NCBI GenBank assembly: GCA_011503125.2
Contig: WWBZ02000073.1
Location: 1,240,001 to 1,304,000, forward strand
Reading direction: 5' to 3'
Length of the DNA: 64,000 bases
Source of the DNA: Botryosphaeria dothidea
Lineage: Eukaryota; Ascomycota; Dothideomycetes; Botryosphaeriales; Botryosphaeriaceae
Shown: one piece after another, positions 9,651 through 20,331 of the stretch
Position numbering within the stretch: position 1 is the first letter of the stretch
Layout: every line of letters starts with the position of its first letter
Translations under genes and position numbers: made by a program
The notes under the pieces: generated by a model
Told to the model about the DNA's origin: nothing
What the model saw: the letters and a program-made list of their open reading frames with translations, nothing else
Databases searched by the model: none

Positions 9651-11035
9651 TCACTTGCCAAGCTCTCCAAGAAGGAGCATGCCGTCTGACGAACCAGACA
9701 CAACTGCAAATAGTCAGCGACTCGGATGCCTCCCGTGACAAAAATAAATCATTCGGAACTCACCAATTGGCTCGTCGCGCGGCGAAAACCGCACATCATT
9801 GACCGCTCCCTTGTGTCCCGGCAGCTTGTAAAGCAGCTTGCCAGTGTTCGCGTCCCACACCACAACTGTCCGGTCACCGCTTCCGGCCGCAATCTTCTGG
9901 CCCTTGGGGTCCCAGCTCGCCTTCAGCAAGTTCTTCTCCAGACCCGTCGGCGCTCCATCGTATGTCTTGACGTGGCGATCCGTGGGTGCGAAAGGCCGGA
10001 TATCCCATGTCCGAACCGTCGAGTCATGGGAGTTGGAAAGAAGCGTTTGCGAATCCGGCGAAACTTGCAGAGACGTAATGGTGTCGGTGTGTCCCAGGAG
10101 CGAATATGCGACGGCCTTCTTGCGCATGTCCCACACCTTGATGTCGTTGTCTATGCCACCCGAGTACAGTTCATTGCCAGCTTCTGCCAAGGCGATGGCG
10201 GTTACCGGGAACTCCGTCTCGATGTAGTCGACCGCCTCCTTTTGTCTCGGATCCCAGATCTGCGCAGCATTAGCATCTCGGCGTTCAGTGACAAGGCTGT
10301 GGTTCCCTGCTTACCCCAATGTGCCCGTCGTCGGAACCGCTGACCAGCATTTCCTCACCGCGCTTGCTCACATCCATGCAATTGATGACTTCCTCGTGTC
10401 CCACGTGCCTCCGTATCCTCTGGCCCGTCTCAAGATCCCAGCTTGCGAGCATCATGTCTGCCGAAGCTGAAAAGATGACCCGAGAGTCGCGCGACCAATG
10501 CAGGTCCAAGACGGCGCCCTTGTGTCCGCTCAAAATACCATAATTTTCGCATTGACCGTACGTCCGCCACAAAACTGTTGATCCGTCTCAGCCACAATCG
10601 CACGTCGCGCTGGTGTCCATCGGTGTACATACGAATATTCCGATCCATGGAGCCAGACGCCATATGCTCTCCAGTCGGATCGAATCTTGTCGCGAATACC
10701 TCACCGGAATGACCTAACCGCTTTTGCGTCAGAGGGACGAGATTTTGCCTTGTGTGAATGGGTGTGTACCTGTGAGCTCCATGATGGGAGCTTGCAGTCC
10801 GCTCGTACGCGGCACCTACACAATCAGCCATGGTTCGCCTTTCTTCTCCGCCTTAGCTCAGGGGCAAGGAACGCAGACGCGGCAAGGGAGGACATACTGC
10901 TTGAATGAGAGCGCCATTCTGCGCGGAGCCATTGGTGATGGCGACCTCGTTACCCAGGTCGTTCTCCGAGCGCTGCCTCTTGACCAGCTGGTTTGAGCCA
11001 AACGAGTCGGCTGCCGGGCGCTTCTCCGACGACAT
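9651..11035 (-). CDS. SNRNP40: U5 snRNP 40-kDa WD40 protein (SNRNP40/Spf38/Cwf17)
   Basis: Six-exon model (minus): 11035-10898, 10815-10770, 10713-10633, 10574-10315, 10259-9764, 9703-9651. It gives 357 aa, the same length as the human protein as I remember it. The N-terminal basic segment with LVKRQR, then ALIQA and LQAPIMEL, leads into seven WD40 repeats: GHSGEVFATRFDP, GHKGAVLDLHWS, SGSDDGHIGIWDPRQKEA, SGGIDNDIKVWDMR, RTWDIRPFAPTDRHVK, WDANTGKLLYKLPGHKG and a terminal SGSSDGMLLLGELGK. GGIDNDIKVWD and WDIRPFAP are hallmarks of this family. The protein is a scaffold of the U5 snRNP beside Prp8 in the spliceosome, in the nucleus. All five introns have standard donors and acceptors and each restores the family sequence. 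It is divergent from BET3 with 374 bp between start codons. Confidence 0.97.
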
Positions 11036-11409
11036 GGTTGCAACGGTGTTCGACGTGGATCGAGGCGAGGGGTGCGGGGTGCTTGGTGGCGGCCGAGATG
11101 CAGTGCTGATGGCAGATGTGCAGCTGCTCCTCAAAGTTTACCGCCCACAGCGGCGATCACCGCGCTAAAAACACGCGCGCGTAAACGCGGGCCGATGAGC
11201 TCCTGAGGCGGCTGCGGCTGCGTCACCGTACCTACCCCAGACCCTCCGCCGCAGTCTGTACCTCCAACGGCACATAAATTTCACTCCGCGCATCCCACTC
11301 ACCCGGATCATCCACCTTGTCCGGTTGAGGCAGTTTGATGCGCCCGCCCCGACCTTTCTCATCTCGCTGCGACTGAGGACCGGGCGCACTGTCTGTGTCC
11401 AGGAGCGCT
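11036..11409. promoter_or_regulatory. Bidirectional promoter of SNRNP40 and BET3
   Basis: 374 bp separate the two outward-facing start codons. No TATA box was seen, as expected for two housekeeping genes. Both 5' leaders must also fit in this stretch. Confidence 0.6.
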
Positions 11410-12342
11410 ATGGCATCTACCAAGGCCGCCCGTTTGGGTGAAGAGTAAGCCCCTCGCCCACTTCGTGCGCGCAAGAGCTGACAATCTCTAGGGTTTGGAA
11501 GTAAGTAGTGAGTCCCTCGACTGCAGCGCATGCACCGCCGTCTCTGACACTCCCGAGAACCCGCGTCGACAAGGTCAACGCCGAACTAGTCACCCTTACC
11601 TACGGAACGATCGTCGCGCAGCTGTGCAAGGATTTCGACAGCGACTATGTTGAGGTCAACAGGCAGTTGGACAAGATGGGATACAACATCGGCCTGCGCC
11701 TGATTGAGGACTTCCTTGCCAAGTCCAACACCACTTCCTGCAGCAACTTCCGCGAGGTTGCCGAGATGATTTCGAAGGTATGGTTGCCACGTTTGTTATC
11801 TCTCAGCTGGCTTTGGCGACTTGGCTAGCTATGGCGCTGTCGCTCAGGGCCTGTGGTGCCCCAACACCGTGTCGGAGCGAGCTCGGGAAATTGCGACTAG
11901 CCCGACATCATATTGACAGTATTCTGATTACCTTTACAGGTCGGCTTCAAGATTTTCCTGAATATCACACCGACAATCACGAATTGGACTAGCGACAATA
12001 AGCAGTTCTCGTTGATATTCGATGAGAACCCATTGGCAGACTTTGTGGAACTACCAGATGACGGCCGTGCTCAGGACGAACTATGGTACTCTAACATCCT
12101 CTGCGGAGTTTTGCGGGGGGCATTGGAAATGGTCAGTAGTCAGCGTCCGCGGGTCCCTGCTGCTATATGCTGTGGGAGACGCCGCATAGCTGAAATCACG
12201 CCATCGCTAAGCTCAATTCTAGGTCCAAATGCAGGTAGAAGTTCACTTCATCAGCGATGTGCTGAGAGGCAATGACACGACGGAAATGCGCATCACGTTG
12301 GTTCGGTTCATTGAGGATGAGCTCCCGCCGGATGATGAGTAA
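11410..12342 (+). CDS. BET3: TRAPP complex subunit BET3 (TRAPPC3)
   Basis: Five exons: 11410-11444, 11492-11500 (9-nt microexon), 11558-11777, 11940-12131, 12223-12342; 191 aa. Spliced residues read [16 protein letters not shown], then [57 protein letters not shown] and [20 protein letters not shown], all diagnostic of Bet3. Length fits yeast (193) and human (180). BET3 is a core subunit of the TRAPP complexes that tether ER-derived vesicles and activate the Ypt1/Rab1 GTPase at the Golgi; the conserved Cys in the SNTTSCSNF segment corresponds to the palmitoylated one in the family. The 9-nt exon 2 is needed to keep frame and to make VWK; without it the WKTR motif is lost. Introns use GTAAGC, GTAAGT, GTATGG and GTCAGT donors. 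Confidence 0.97.
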
Positions 12343-13345
12343 GGGCGCCAAGACGAGCGCGGAAAGGGAGCTGGGGCCGGGCTTGCTGTGCAACGCGGCG
12401 CCGCAGTGTTTTTCAGATGCACAGCGAGGGCGCAAGTAGCGGGGGAAACAGTGAACGGCATAGCTACAGAGACTGTTGGGCGTGCAGGCGGCGGTGGGCG
12501 GAGAGGTTCTTCTAAATATACTACGCGTGTCGCTTGCCACCCCCTGGACGTCTGCGGAGAGGGCGGGAGGGTGGAGGACCCAGCGGAGTCACGTGACTTG
12601 CAGCGGAACACACAGGATAGCTCTGAAAAAGACACCAGGGATGTTTCAGAGTGCGCTGCGCGCGATGTGTGTGTTTTCGGGGGCTGGCAGGGCGGCGTTG
12701 GGGCCGCGTCTCAAGTGGCTGGGCCGGATTCGTGGTGCCTCGTGATTGTGTGCGCACCCAATCGACAGCGTCTGGAGGGCCATGAAGGCGCGCCCCCCCA
12801 ACCGCTAAGCTCGCACACCTCGACCTGCAATTCCTTTCCCGGCCTTGCGCTGCTGATACCCTGCGTGGCCATCGTGCAAATCTTTACTCTCGCGGCCGCT
12901 CTCTCCCGCCGTCTGCTGTAACACGTCGCCGCCTCGCTAGCGACGCCATTTGATTGCGCGCAGCAGCAGAATCAGGATACTCAGCACCCACCGCGCCTCT
13001 CCGACTCCGTCCTCCATCATCGCCCACGCGCACCTCGAGTGATCGCACGCCCGCGCCCTGCGACCAGCCCACGCTGCGAGCCCAACGCGCCCCCAGCACC
13101 CAACATCCGTCGCCCTCACCTCGGCCGTCCGCTCCCGGAGCGCCGACCTCGCCTTCCCGCCGCTGCATCGCACGACCGCCGCGACGACCCAAGGCCGCGC
13201 CCGCTCATGCTGGAGCACAGCACGCCCATTTCCTGAGGCGGATTTGTTGCATCCTCCGCCGCAGTCCCATCGCCACGGCCGTGAAGGGACCTAGACTCTC
13301 GACACCGCGCATCCGCGCCCTCCACAACCCGTCAGCTCGCCGCTC
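12343..13345. other. BET3 3' region and SomA promoter/leader
   Basis: 1.0 kb between two rightward genes. From about 12780 on the plus strand is C/CT-rich, as in long fungal 5' leaders of developmental regulators. Small frames in it (for example at 12954-13349) look like composition artefacts, although short upstream reading frames in a SomA leader are possible. No independent gene seen. Confidence 0.5.
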
Positions 13346-15892
13346 ATGATGAACCAACAGCAGGCCAATATGGCCGCAATGAACCACCAGGGCGGTCCCG
13401 TCGGTGGCACGCCGCTGATGCAGGCCGGTGGCGCGCGCGGTTCCAACGATCCGCAGACCATGCTGAACACGTACATCTACGACTACTTCCTCAAGAATCA
13501 CCATTGGGATCTGGCCCGTCAGGTCAAGGACGTGCTCGTCATCAACACTGGCACTGCCCCGAAGCCCAGCCCCGGTGGCCGGCGCGACATGAACGGCGTG
13601 GATGACATGGACACCGATAGCAAGGACGAGATGCACAAGCGCCCCGACGATCTACCCCCCGCCGCTGTGCCCAGCGATCCCTCCGAGAACTCCTTCTTGT
13701 TCGACTGGTGGACCCAGTTCTGGGACATTTTCAACGCGCAGCGCCAGCGCTCGAAGCCCGGCTCGGCACAGCTGCAGTATTTAGCTCACACTAGGGTTTG
13801 TTGTCCCCGGGCTCCTCTCCGCATCCGTGATGCCGCTGACAGCTCCTGCAGCAACAAGCCCAACTGAGGCAGGAAAACCAGCAGCGCCTCATGATGACAA
13901 ATAACGCTCCCCAATACCGAAACATGATGGGCATGCCCGCGAATGCCAAGGAGATGCAGATGAGGATGATGCAGAATCGCGGACCTATGTATGTGGGCTC
14001 TGACGTGCATCGACCCGGTAACGGTGACTGACGGCTTTTCCGCCATGGTGTAGGAACGCGCAGCAGCTTCAGCAGATGAAGAACCAGCAGCAGCAGATGA
14101 TGCAGACCCAGCAGATGCAACGGGACGGATCGCAGATGGATATGAACCAGCGTCCACAATCACCGGGCTCGGCTGAGAACGCGCCATCGCCGAACAAGCG
14201 CCCACGTCTTGAGAACGGGTTCAACGGCCAGCAAATGGGTCCTGGCGCAAGAAGCCAAGGCATGCAGCCGCAGCAGATGGGTGCCACCTCTGCGGTGCAG
14301 GCCGGCCAGATGCTCATGGCGAATGGCATTGACCCAAATAACATGACGCCGCAGCAGTTCAGTGCATTCCAGGGGCAGAATCCCAATGTGCAGACGGCAA
14401 AGGGTCTACAGGTATATGCTCAAAATCTTGCCTTGCAGCATAAAGCAGCCTTGAATAACCAACAATTGGCAAAGGAAATGAACAACGCCGGAATGCAAAA
14501 CTCCCCCATGGCTCAGCAAGGCGGAGATGGCTCGCAGGACTTCTTTCAAGGCAATGCCAATGCCCGCATGCAGCCAGGCGCTCCCGGTCAACAGCCCGGC
14601 GGCAACCATGCACTCCAGGACTACCAGATGCAGCTGATGCTCCTGGAGCAGCAAAACAAGAAGCGCCTTTTAATGGCCCGCCAGGAGCAGGACAACATCA
14701 CCCAGCACCCTGCCTCGGGTCCCGTCGGCCAGCCAGGATTCCCGCCAGCCATGTCCCCACAGGGTAGCAGGGCTGGACCCTCGCCCAACCCTAACGACCA
14801 GATGAAGCGCGGAACGCCCAAATTGCCCCAAGCCGGCTTGCCTGGCTCGCCCATGCCGGATGGGCCCATGCCCCAGAACAGGAGCTCTCCGCTGCCAAAC
14901 GGCTTTGATCCCAACCAGATGCCGCCTGGTATGCCGCCGCAGTTCTACCAAGGACAAATGGGTGCCAACGGTATGATGAGACCGCCGAGCTCCCACCCTG
15001 GCTTCCAAGGACAAATGACCCCGCAGCAAATGGAAATGATCGCGCGTAACGGCGGTCGTATGCCGAACGGCATGTGGCCTCAGGGTGGTCCCCCTCAGAT
15101 GATGCAGGGCCAACAGCAGCAAGGGCCGCAACAGGGCATGCAGCAGGGCCAACAACAACAGCCACCGATGGGTACGCCTCAGCAACGGAACCAGCAGATG
15201 CCGCCGCCACCTGCCCCGGCCGCTGGCAACGAGAATGGCCGGACTCAGCCCTCTTCGCCTGCGCAGCCCCAGAACCAGCCTCCTACTCCGTCCCAAGCTA
15301 ACAAACCCAATCCGAAGAATAAGAAGAAGGACGACAAGAAGGTTAGCAAAGAGCTATGTGGTTCATCTTATGAGTGTGTGCTAATCAGAATCAGGCTCCT
15401 CTGACCAAGCCGCAGACCGGCGGCGCCGGAAACAAGAAGGGTTCAACAACGGGCGCTACTCCGGCTTCCGACGCCGAGAATCCTCCGCCAACACCAACGC
15501 CCAGTACGCCATCTGCGCCCATGCAACAAAAGAAATCGATTAGTAACCCTTCTGCAACAGCTCAACAACCAAACCCTCAGCAGCAGCAACCCCCAGCTCC
15601 CGCAAACCAGCCTCCCCAGGTGCCTGCTCAACCTCCCATGGATCCCAATGCCAATGCTCCCTTTGGAGACCTTGGCAACAACGACGTAAGTTTAGTCAAA
15701 CTCCGTAGAAAAGTACGTTCTAACCTCAATCAGAACGGTGGCTTCAATCTTGATTTCGGCTCTATGGACAGCGGCGACGTGCTCGAGAACTTCGATTTCG
15801 ATACCTTCTTGCATACTGACGACGGCACTTCGAGCGCTTTTACCTTCGATCAGGCTTTCCTGGGCGATGGAGTTGAAGCAGATGCTCTATGA
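13346..15892 (+). CDS. somA: SomA/Som1/FLO8-type LisH transcriptional regulator
   Basis: Five exons: 13346-13795, 13852-13988, 14054-15341, 15389-15685, 15734-15892; 776 aa. A LisH motif at about residues 39-63 (NTYIYDYFLKNHHWDLARQV) is followed by LFDWWTQFWDIFNAQRQRS, the single-stranded-DNA-binding-protein-like block that marks this family. The middle is long, disordered and rich in Gln, Met and Pro; the end is an acidic block (LDFGSMDSGDVLENFDFDTF and following) that looks like an activation region. Homologs act in the nucleus downstream of cAMP/PKA, with an Ldb1-like partner, on adhesion, conidiation and virulence. The last intron is 48 nt and in frame. The intron 3 acceptor lies in AATCAGAATCAG, so two acceptors 6 nt apart are possible. 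The start is the first ATG after a C-rich leader, with a second Met following at once. Confidence 0.92.
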
Positions 15893-18096
15893 TTACGACC
15901 TCAAACGTCGAGTATCCGATCTCACGAGTTTTCCTAGCAGGGTTCCTGTCGCCGTTTAGATTTTCGTCCGCAATGGTTCTCCCTTCTCGCTCACTTCTCT
16001 CCGAGTATATTCCGACCGTTTCGGAGATCCCAACTATTCAATGAGAGCACTGAGGTTTCCTGGTCTTGAGCAGTTGCTCAAGGCAGTGGATTGTCTCAGT
16101 ATTCTCTGATGGAACAAACGACATTTGTGCATTGTTTTCAGCTACAGACATGTTATCTTGCCTTGCACAGGACTTCGGTGCACTGCAAAAACACGCATCG
16201 GACAGACCGCCCCCTCTACAAGCGGTCGCTTCCGTGGACGAACTTCCTCTCGATATCAACCTAAATTTCTTGTGTTCTTGGCTGGTTTTTGATCTTGCGC
16301 TTAGGTTGGCGGGTACGCGAACGGGTGGTGCATCTGGTATCTAACTTTTCCGTTACTTGCGTGAGGGCGTCAAGTCTCAGTTCTCAATATTCCCCGAAAA
16401 ATTTTCTTCGTGTTCCACTGTGTCCAAACTTTTTCCCCCTCCATATTGGTTTCTCTTTTCTTAGGTCTCTTTTCTGGTGGTGAGGAGAACGGGAGGCGCG
16501 TTGCGTATTGGATGGATGGAATCGGATGGAAGAGCTCTTTGACACAATATGTTCTTTTCTTCACTGCAGCAGCAGTGGCAGCTAACTGTCGAAATCTTTT
16601 TTTGGTGTTGTCTGTTATCGCACCCTCTTCTCCTTTTTTCCCTCTCCTCTATCGAGTCGTCAGACCGCTGTTCTACAAAATCGACTTCTAATTTATACCA
16701 CACTTTATACCTCCCGAGTCATCGTCGAGAAGGAAGAAGAGGAGCTCCCTTTCCTGTTTCCTACCACACACCTCTTTGGCCCGATCCGATCCACCCACCA
16801 ACAGTCTCCATTGCTGGGCCGCGGCGGACACCGGAAACTATGGGCAATCTAGAGGTGGACGAGGTGCCGTAAGATGGGAAGAACTTCGGACGAATGCTTC
16901 CAAGGTTTCCCATAGTGCGGTCGAACATACATGGGAGTGGCACGCTGAGGGGAACCATGGTTCGGAATGGTTACTAGCGAATGTTGCTGTTGTTGCTGTT
17001 GCAGGAGATGAATTGTTCTGTTCTGCGGCGGGAGCGAGCATGACTTCGGTATGTTGTCGTTGTCCTTCATTCCGCCCGAAAGCACAGCTATAGAAAGTCA
17101 TGTGTTGTGCCGAGAGAGTTTTCTTTCTTCTTGTTCTTTCTTCTTGGGTCTGAAAGCGGGATTTGTTGATGTGGGAGGGTTTGGTGTGCGTCTTCAAATT
17201 TCTTTATATTTGCGGGTTCTGGGTCTTTGATAAACGGCGTTGATGGAAAGGTGTTCTGAGGTTTCTTGTGGGGGGTTTTATCGTTGTCTTTGCTTGCTAT
17301 TGTACGGTTTTGCGGTTAATCGGATATACCAAGCGCTCGCTTTTCCTCTTGAACATGCAACGGGTTTGTGCTTGTTGTTGTGCGGTTTCCCTGAAAGTTC
17401 GGAGCGTGCGTGTTGAGGTCGAGGCGTGAAGTTTTGTGTGCGTGGCCTGGTGGATCCTGTGCATATGAGATAATACAGTCCCAACTCTTCGACGCGTATA
17501 TCCCCCCTTTTTTTACTTACGAATATCATGACCATCATTGTGCTATTGTTCCGTCCATTCCTAGTGTACAAGTTGAATTGTCTGGGTAGATCTTTGTTGA
17601 CACCGTTGCAAAGGAAGACCACTCCGAGATTGTGCATACCTCCAGTCACTTCTGTTCCCTCGGGCGACGACTTGACGCGTATGCGAGTCTCCAAGATCAC
17701 ACACCGTGGAAGACGACCCACTCCCTTTCCACTCCAATGCCACTGACTTCATCAAGACTATTCCTGTTCACTCTAAAATACTGGCCCTTCTAGGCCTCAT
17801 CTCATTTTGTCTTTCACATGTACTATGCACGCTAGCGACTGAAGAAAAAGAAAGGACTAAGACACATAAGAAGAAAGAAGAGAAAAGAGAGCGGGGGGGA
17901 GCCACGACAAAAGACCGTCCTCCCCTCCCTCCCATTTCGTGCCGCGCCATCAACGCCCAGAGCCCCCCCCCCCCATCATTCCAAAAAAGAACGCCGAGCA
18001 AAGCCGTGTGCAAATGTGGAGATATATCAATCATGCAGCCGAAAACGAAAGACCCCGGAGCACGGGCTGAACCAACAACCTCATGTGCCGTCGTTT
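15893..18096. other. Long spacer between convergent SomA and PP4R2 genes
   Basis: 2.2 kb between two 3' ends. The plus strand is T-rich at about 16380-16700 and 17100-17530; a run of 12 C lies at 17963-17974 next to purine-rich sequence (17840-17905). No frame with domain or splice support was found on either strand. It may hold long 3' UTRs or a non-coding transcript. Confidence 0.5.
17963..17974 (+). repeat. Poly-C run
   Basis: Twelve consecutive C residues in the spacer downstream of the PP4R2 gene. A mononucleotide run of this length is a likely length-variable and error-prone site. Confidence 0.8.
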
Positions 18097-19858
18097 TCAA
18101 TCCGTCATCTCGGTATCCGACCCCTTAGCCTCACCCTCCTTCTTCTCATTCTCCTCCGCGTCTTCCTTTTTGGCTTTGTCCTCCTCAGTCTTCACTTCCT
18201 TCTCACCTTCTTTCTCCTCCTCATCCACATCCTTCATCTCCGCCTCCGGACTCAGCGGCTGCTCCGGCTTCACATCCTCCCCCTCCTCCCCCTCATCTTC
18301 CTTCTTCACCGCAGAGGAAGACGAGGACGAAGCAACCGGCGCTCTCCCAACCGCGGCCTCGAGGTTAATGCCACCACCAGGCCCACGCTCCTGAGGGCCC
18401 ATATCCTCGACGCCGACCTCCTCGGGGCCTCTCGCGTGCGGGATGTCTTCCTGCTGTTGCTGTTTATCCTCCTCATCCGCCTTCTCCTCGCCCTCCTTCT
18501 GCTCGGACGACGCGGCACCCGCACCACCAGCCAGCAGACCTCTATTCCTCGGATTGCTCTGGCCGACGGGCACGACGCCTGCCTCCTGCTCCTGCCGCAG
18601 CAGCTCGCCCTGCGTCACCGCGCCGGCGTCCCGCAAGCTCTCCGTCGATCCCGCCGTCGACGTGGGCGTCGCGACCGGACTAGCGCCGGACGACGACGTC
18701 GTCGAGGACGGAGGCGTAGCAGCGCCAGCCGCGGGCGCCGGTCCCGTCGACAGCACGCCATTGACGACCGACACCGTCTCGATCCTGCCCGCGCCATTCG
18801 GGCCATCCACCATCTCCGTGCTCTCGCTCACCAGCTCGCTGTTCCCATTCGCACTGCCCGCCCTCGCCTCCCTGTTCTGCAGCCATGGAATGGGCGTCAG
18901 CAGCGCACCCCCAAGACTCTCGTCACTCCCCAACCCGGCATTCGTTGCTGAGGCGGTTGTGCTGGTCGTCGGCGTGATGCCGTTCAGGATGCCCGTGCTC
19001 GCGGGCACCACCGCCTGCGGCAGCGGGAACACGCCGGTGGAGCTCGACACGCTGACGACGCGGTCCAGCGCGCGCAGGAACGGCGGCAGGAAGCGGTAGT
19101 GCGCGCGCGGCTGCATCACCAGCTCCGCCAGCCGCTGCACCGTGTGCGGCGGCTCCGCGCCGAACTGCTTGCGCAGCGCCGTCGTGATTGAGGCGTGCAG
19201 CGAGCCCAGCTCCGGTGGCAATGCCGACTCGTCTGCCGTTGTTGTGCTTGTCGCTGTTGTGGTCGATGTTGCCGTGGTGGTGGCAGGTGCTGCTGTTGCG
19301 GCGTCCGCGGAGGCGGAGGCGGAGGCGGGGGCTGCATCTTGCGAGTCGGACGAGGAGAGCCCTTGCGCGGATGGTCCGGGCGAAGGCGAGCCGGCGGCTG
19401 CTGTTGTCGAGGGCGGCGCGTTTTCCTTGTCGGCGGCGCTGACGCCTTCGGTGGGCGGCTTGCTGGGGGTCGCGGAGCGTTCTCTCTCGGCGGCGGTCGG
19501 GGGAGGAATGGTCGGGATGGGGAATTCGTTGTTTACGATCTGCGGGAGGTTCAATGGTGAGCGGCTACTGGGCGGGATGGCGTGCGCGTGAGGGACGACG
19601 ACTGGGCCGAAACGTGTTGGCGGGTGATGCGTACGTGTTCAAGCCTCGAGAGGACTACTTCTAGGGCACGCGGCCAGTCCTCACTGCGGGAATGGTCAGC
19701 ATCGTGTGCAGCGGAAAGGCAGCGAGGCTGGCGGAGATACTTACGTAGCCATGGTGCCATCTTTGGCGGCTTGCTCCAGCAGCTGCTCGCCTGCTTGCCA
19801 CGCGGATAGGTCAGTCAGGGCTGCGCGATCCAGGAGAATGTGGCTTACCGGAAAGCAT
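18097..19858 (-). CDS. PPP4R2: Serine/threonine protein phosphatase 4 regulatory subunit 2
   Basis: Four exons (minus): 19858-19849 (10 nt), 19790-19745, 19683-19635, 19539-18097; 515 aa. The N-terminal fold is stitched from three small exons and reads EQLLEQAAKDGTMATEDWP, then ALEVVLSRLEHIVNNEFPIP. After a Pro/Ala/Ser/Thr-rich insert comes the second conserved block (about 19190-19040): LHASITTALRKQF, ELVMQPRAHYRFLPPFLRAL and DRVVSVSSS, matching the family segment of PP4 regulatory subunit 2. The C-terminal half is disordered, ending in Lys/Glu repeats and SDTEMTD. The protein targets the PP4 catalytic subunit in DNA-damage and centrosome functions. Exon 2 can start after CAAG or CAAGCAG (3 nt apart), with or without one Ala. 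Family assignment is good; the exact N-terminus depends on the 10-nt first exon. Confidence 0.85.
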
Positions 19859-20331
19859 GGTGGTGGGTGAGGGCAGGGGAGTGTAGTGTGGAAAGAAAGC
19901 TAGCTGCGCTCGAGCTCGTGGATGCGCGCGCGTCGTCGAGACGGCGTCGCCAGCGACCGAAACTCGGCAAATCTTATCTTATCGCGTTTCACGCTAGTCT
20001 CAACAAAGCAACCACAGCAGCTCTCGGTGCACACAAGGTTCATAATGGAACCCACGAGGGGACTCTTCTATTATGCTATATAGGGTTAGTAGCCAGCTAT
20101 TCGCTATCCATAGTACAACAAATCGTTGCCTGGCACAATCATGCCATTACACCAAAGCAATAACCAAGAAGAATTGCAAAAGGAAAACGCCCTTCTCCAC
20201 CAAATGACCAGATCGTTGAGACATGAGATCCCCATCCTAGACGCCATGCCTTCCAACCCAAAGACCGTTCAGGGTATCTTGTCATAATGCTGTGGGTTAG
20301 TAATTGTCAACGACCGAGCCAGTCATCCCGC
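19859..20331. promoter_or_regulatory. PP4R2 promoter and Cdc20 3' region
   Basis: 473 bp between the PP4R2 start codon and the Cdc20 stop, both genes on the minus strand. The half near 20000-20170 is AT-richer, as expected for a 3' UTR. No gene seen. Confidence 0.5.
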
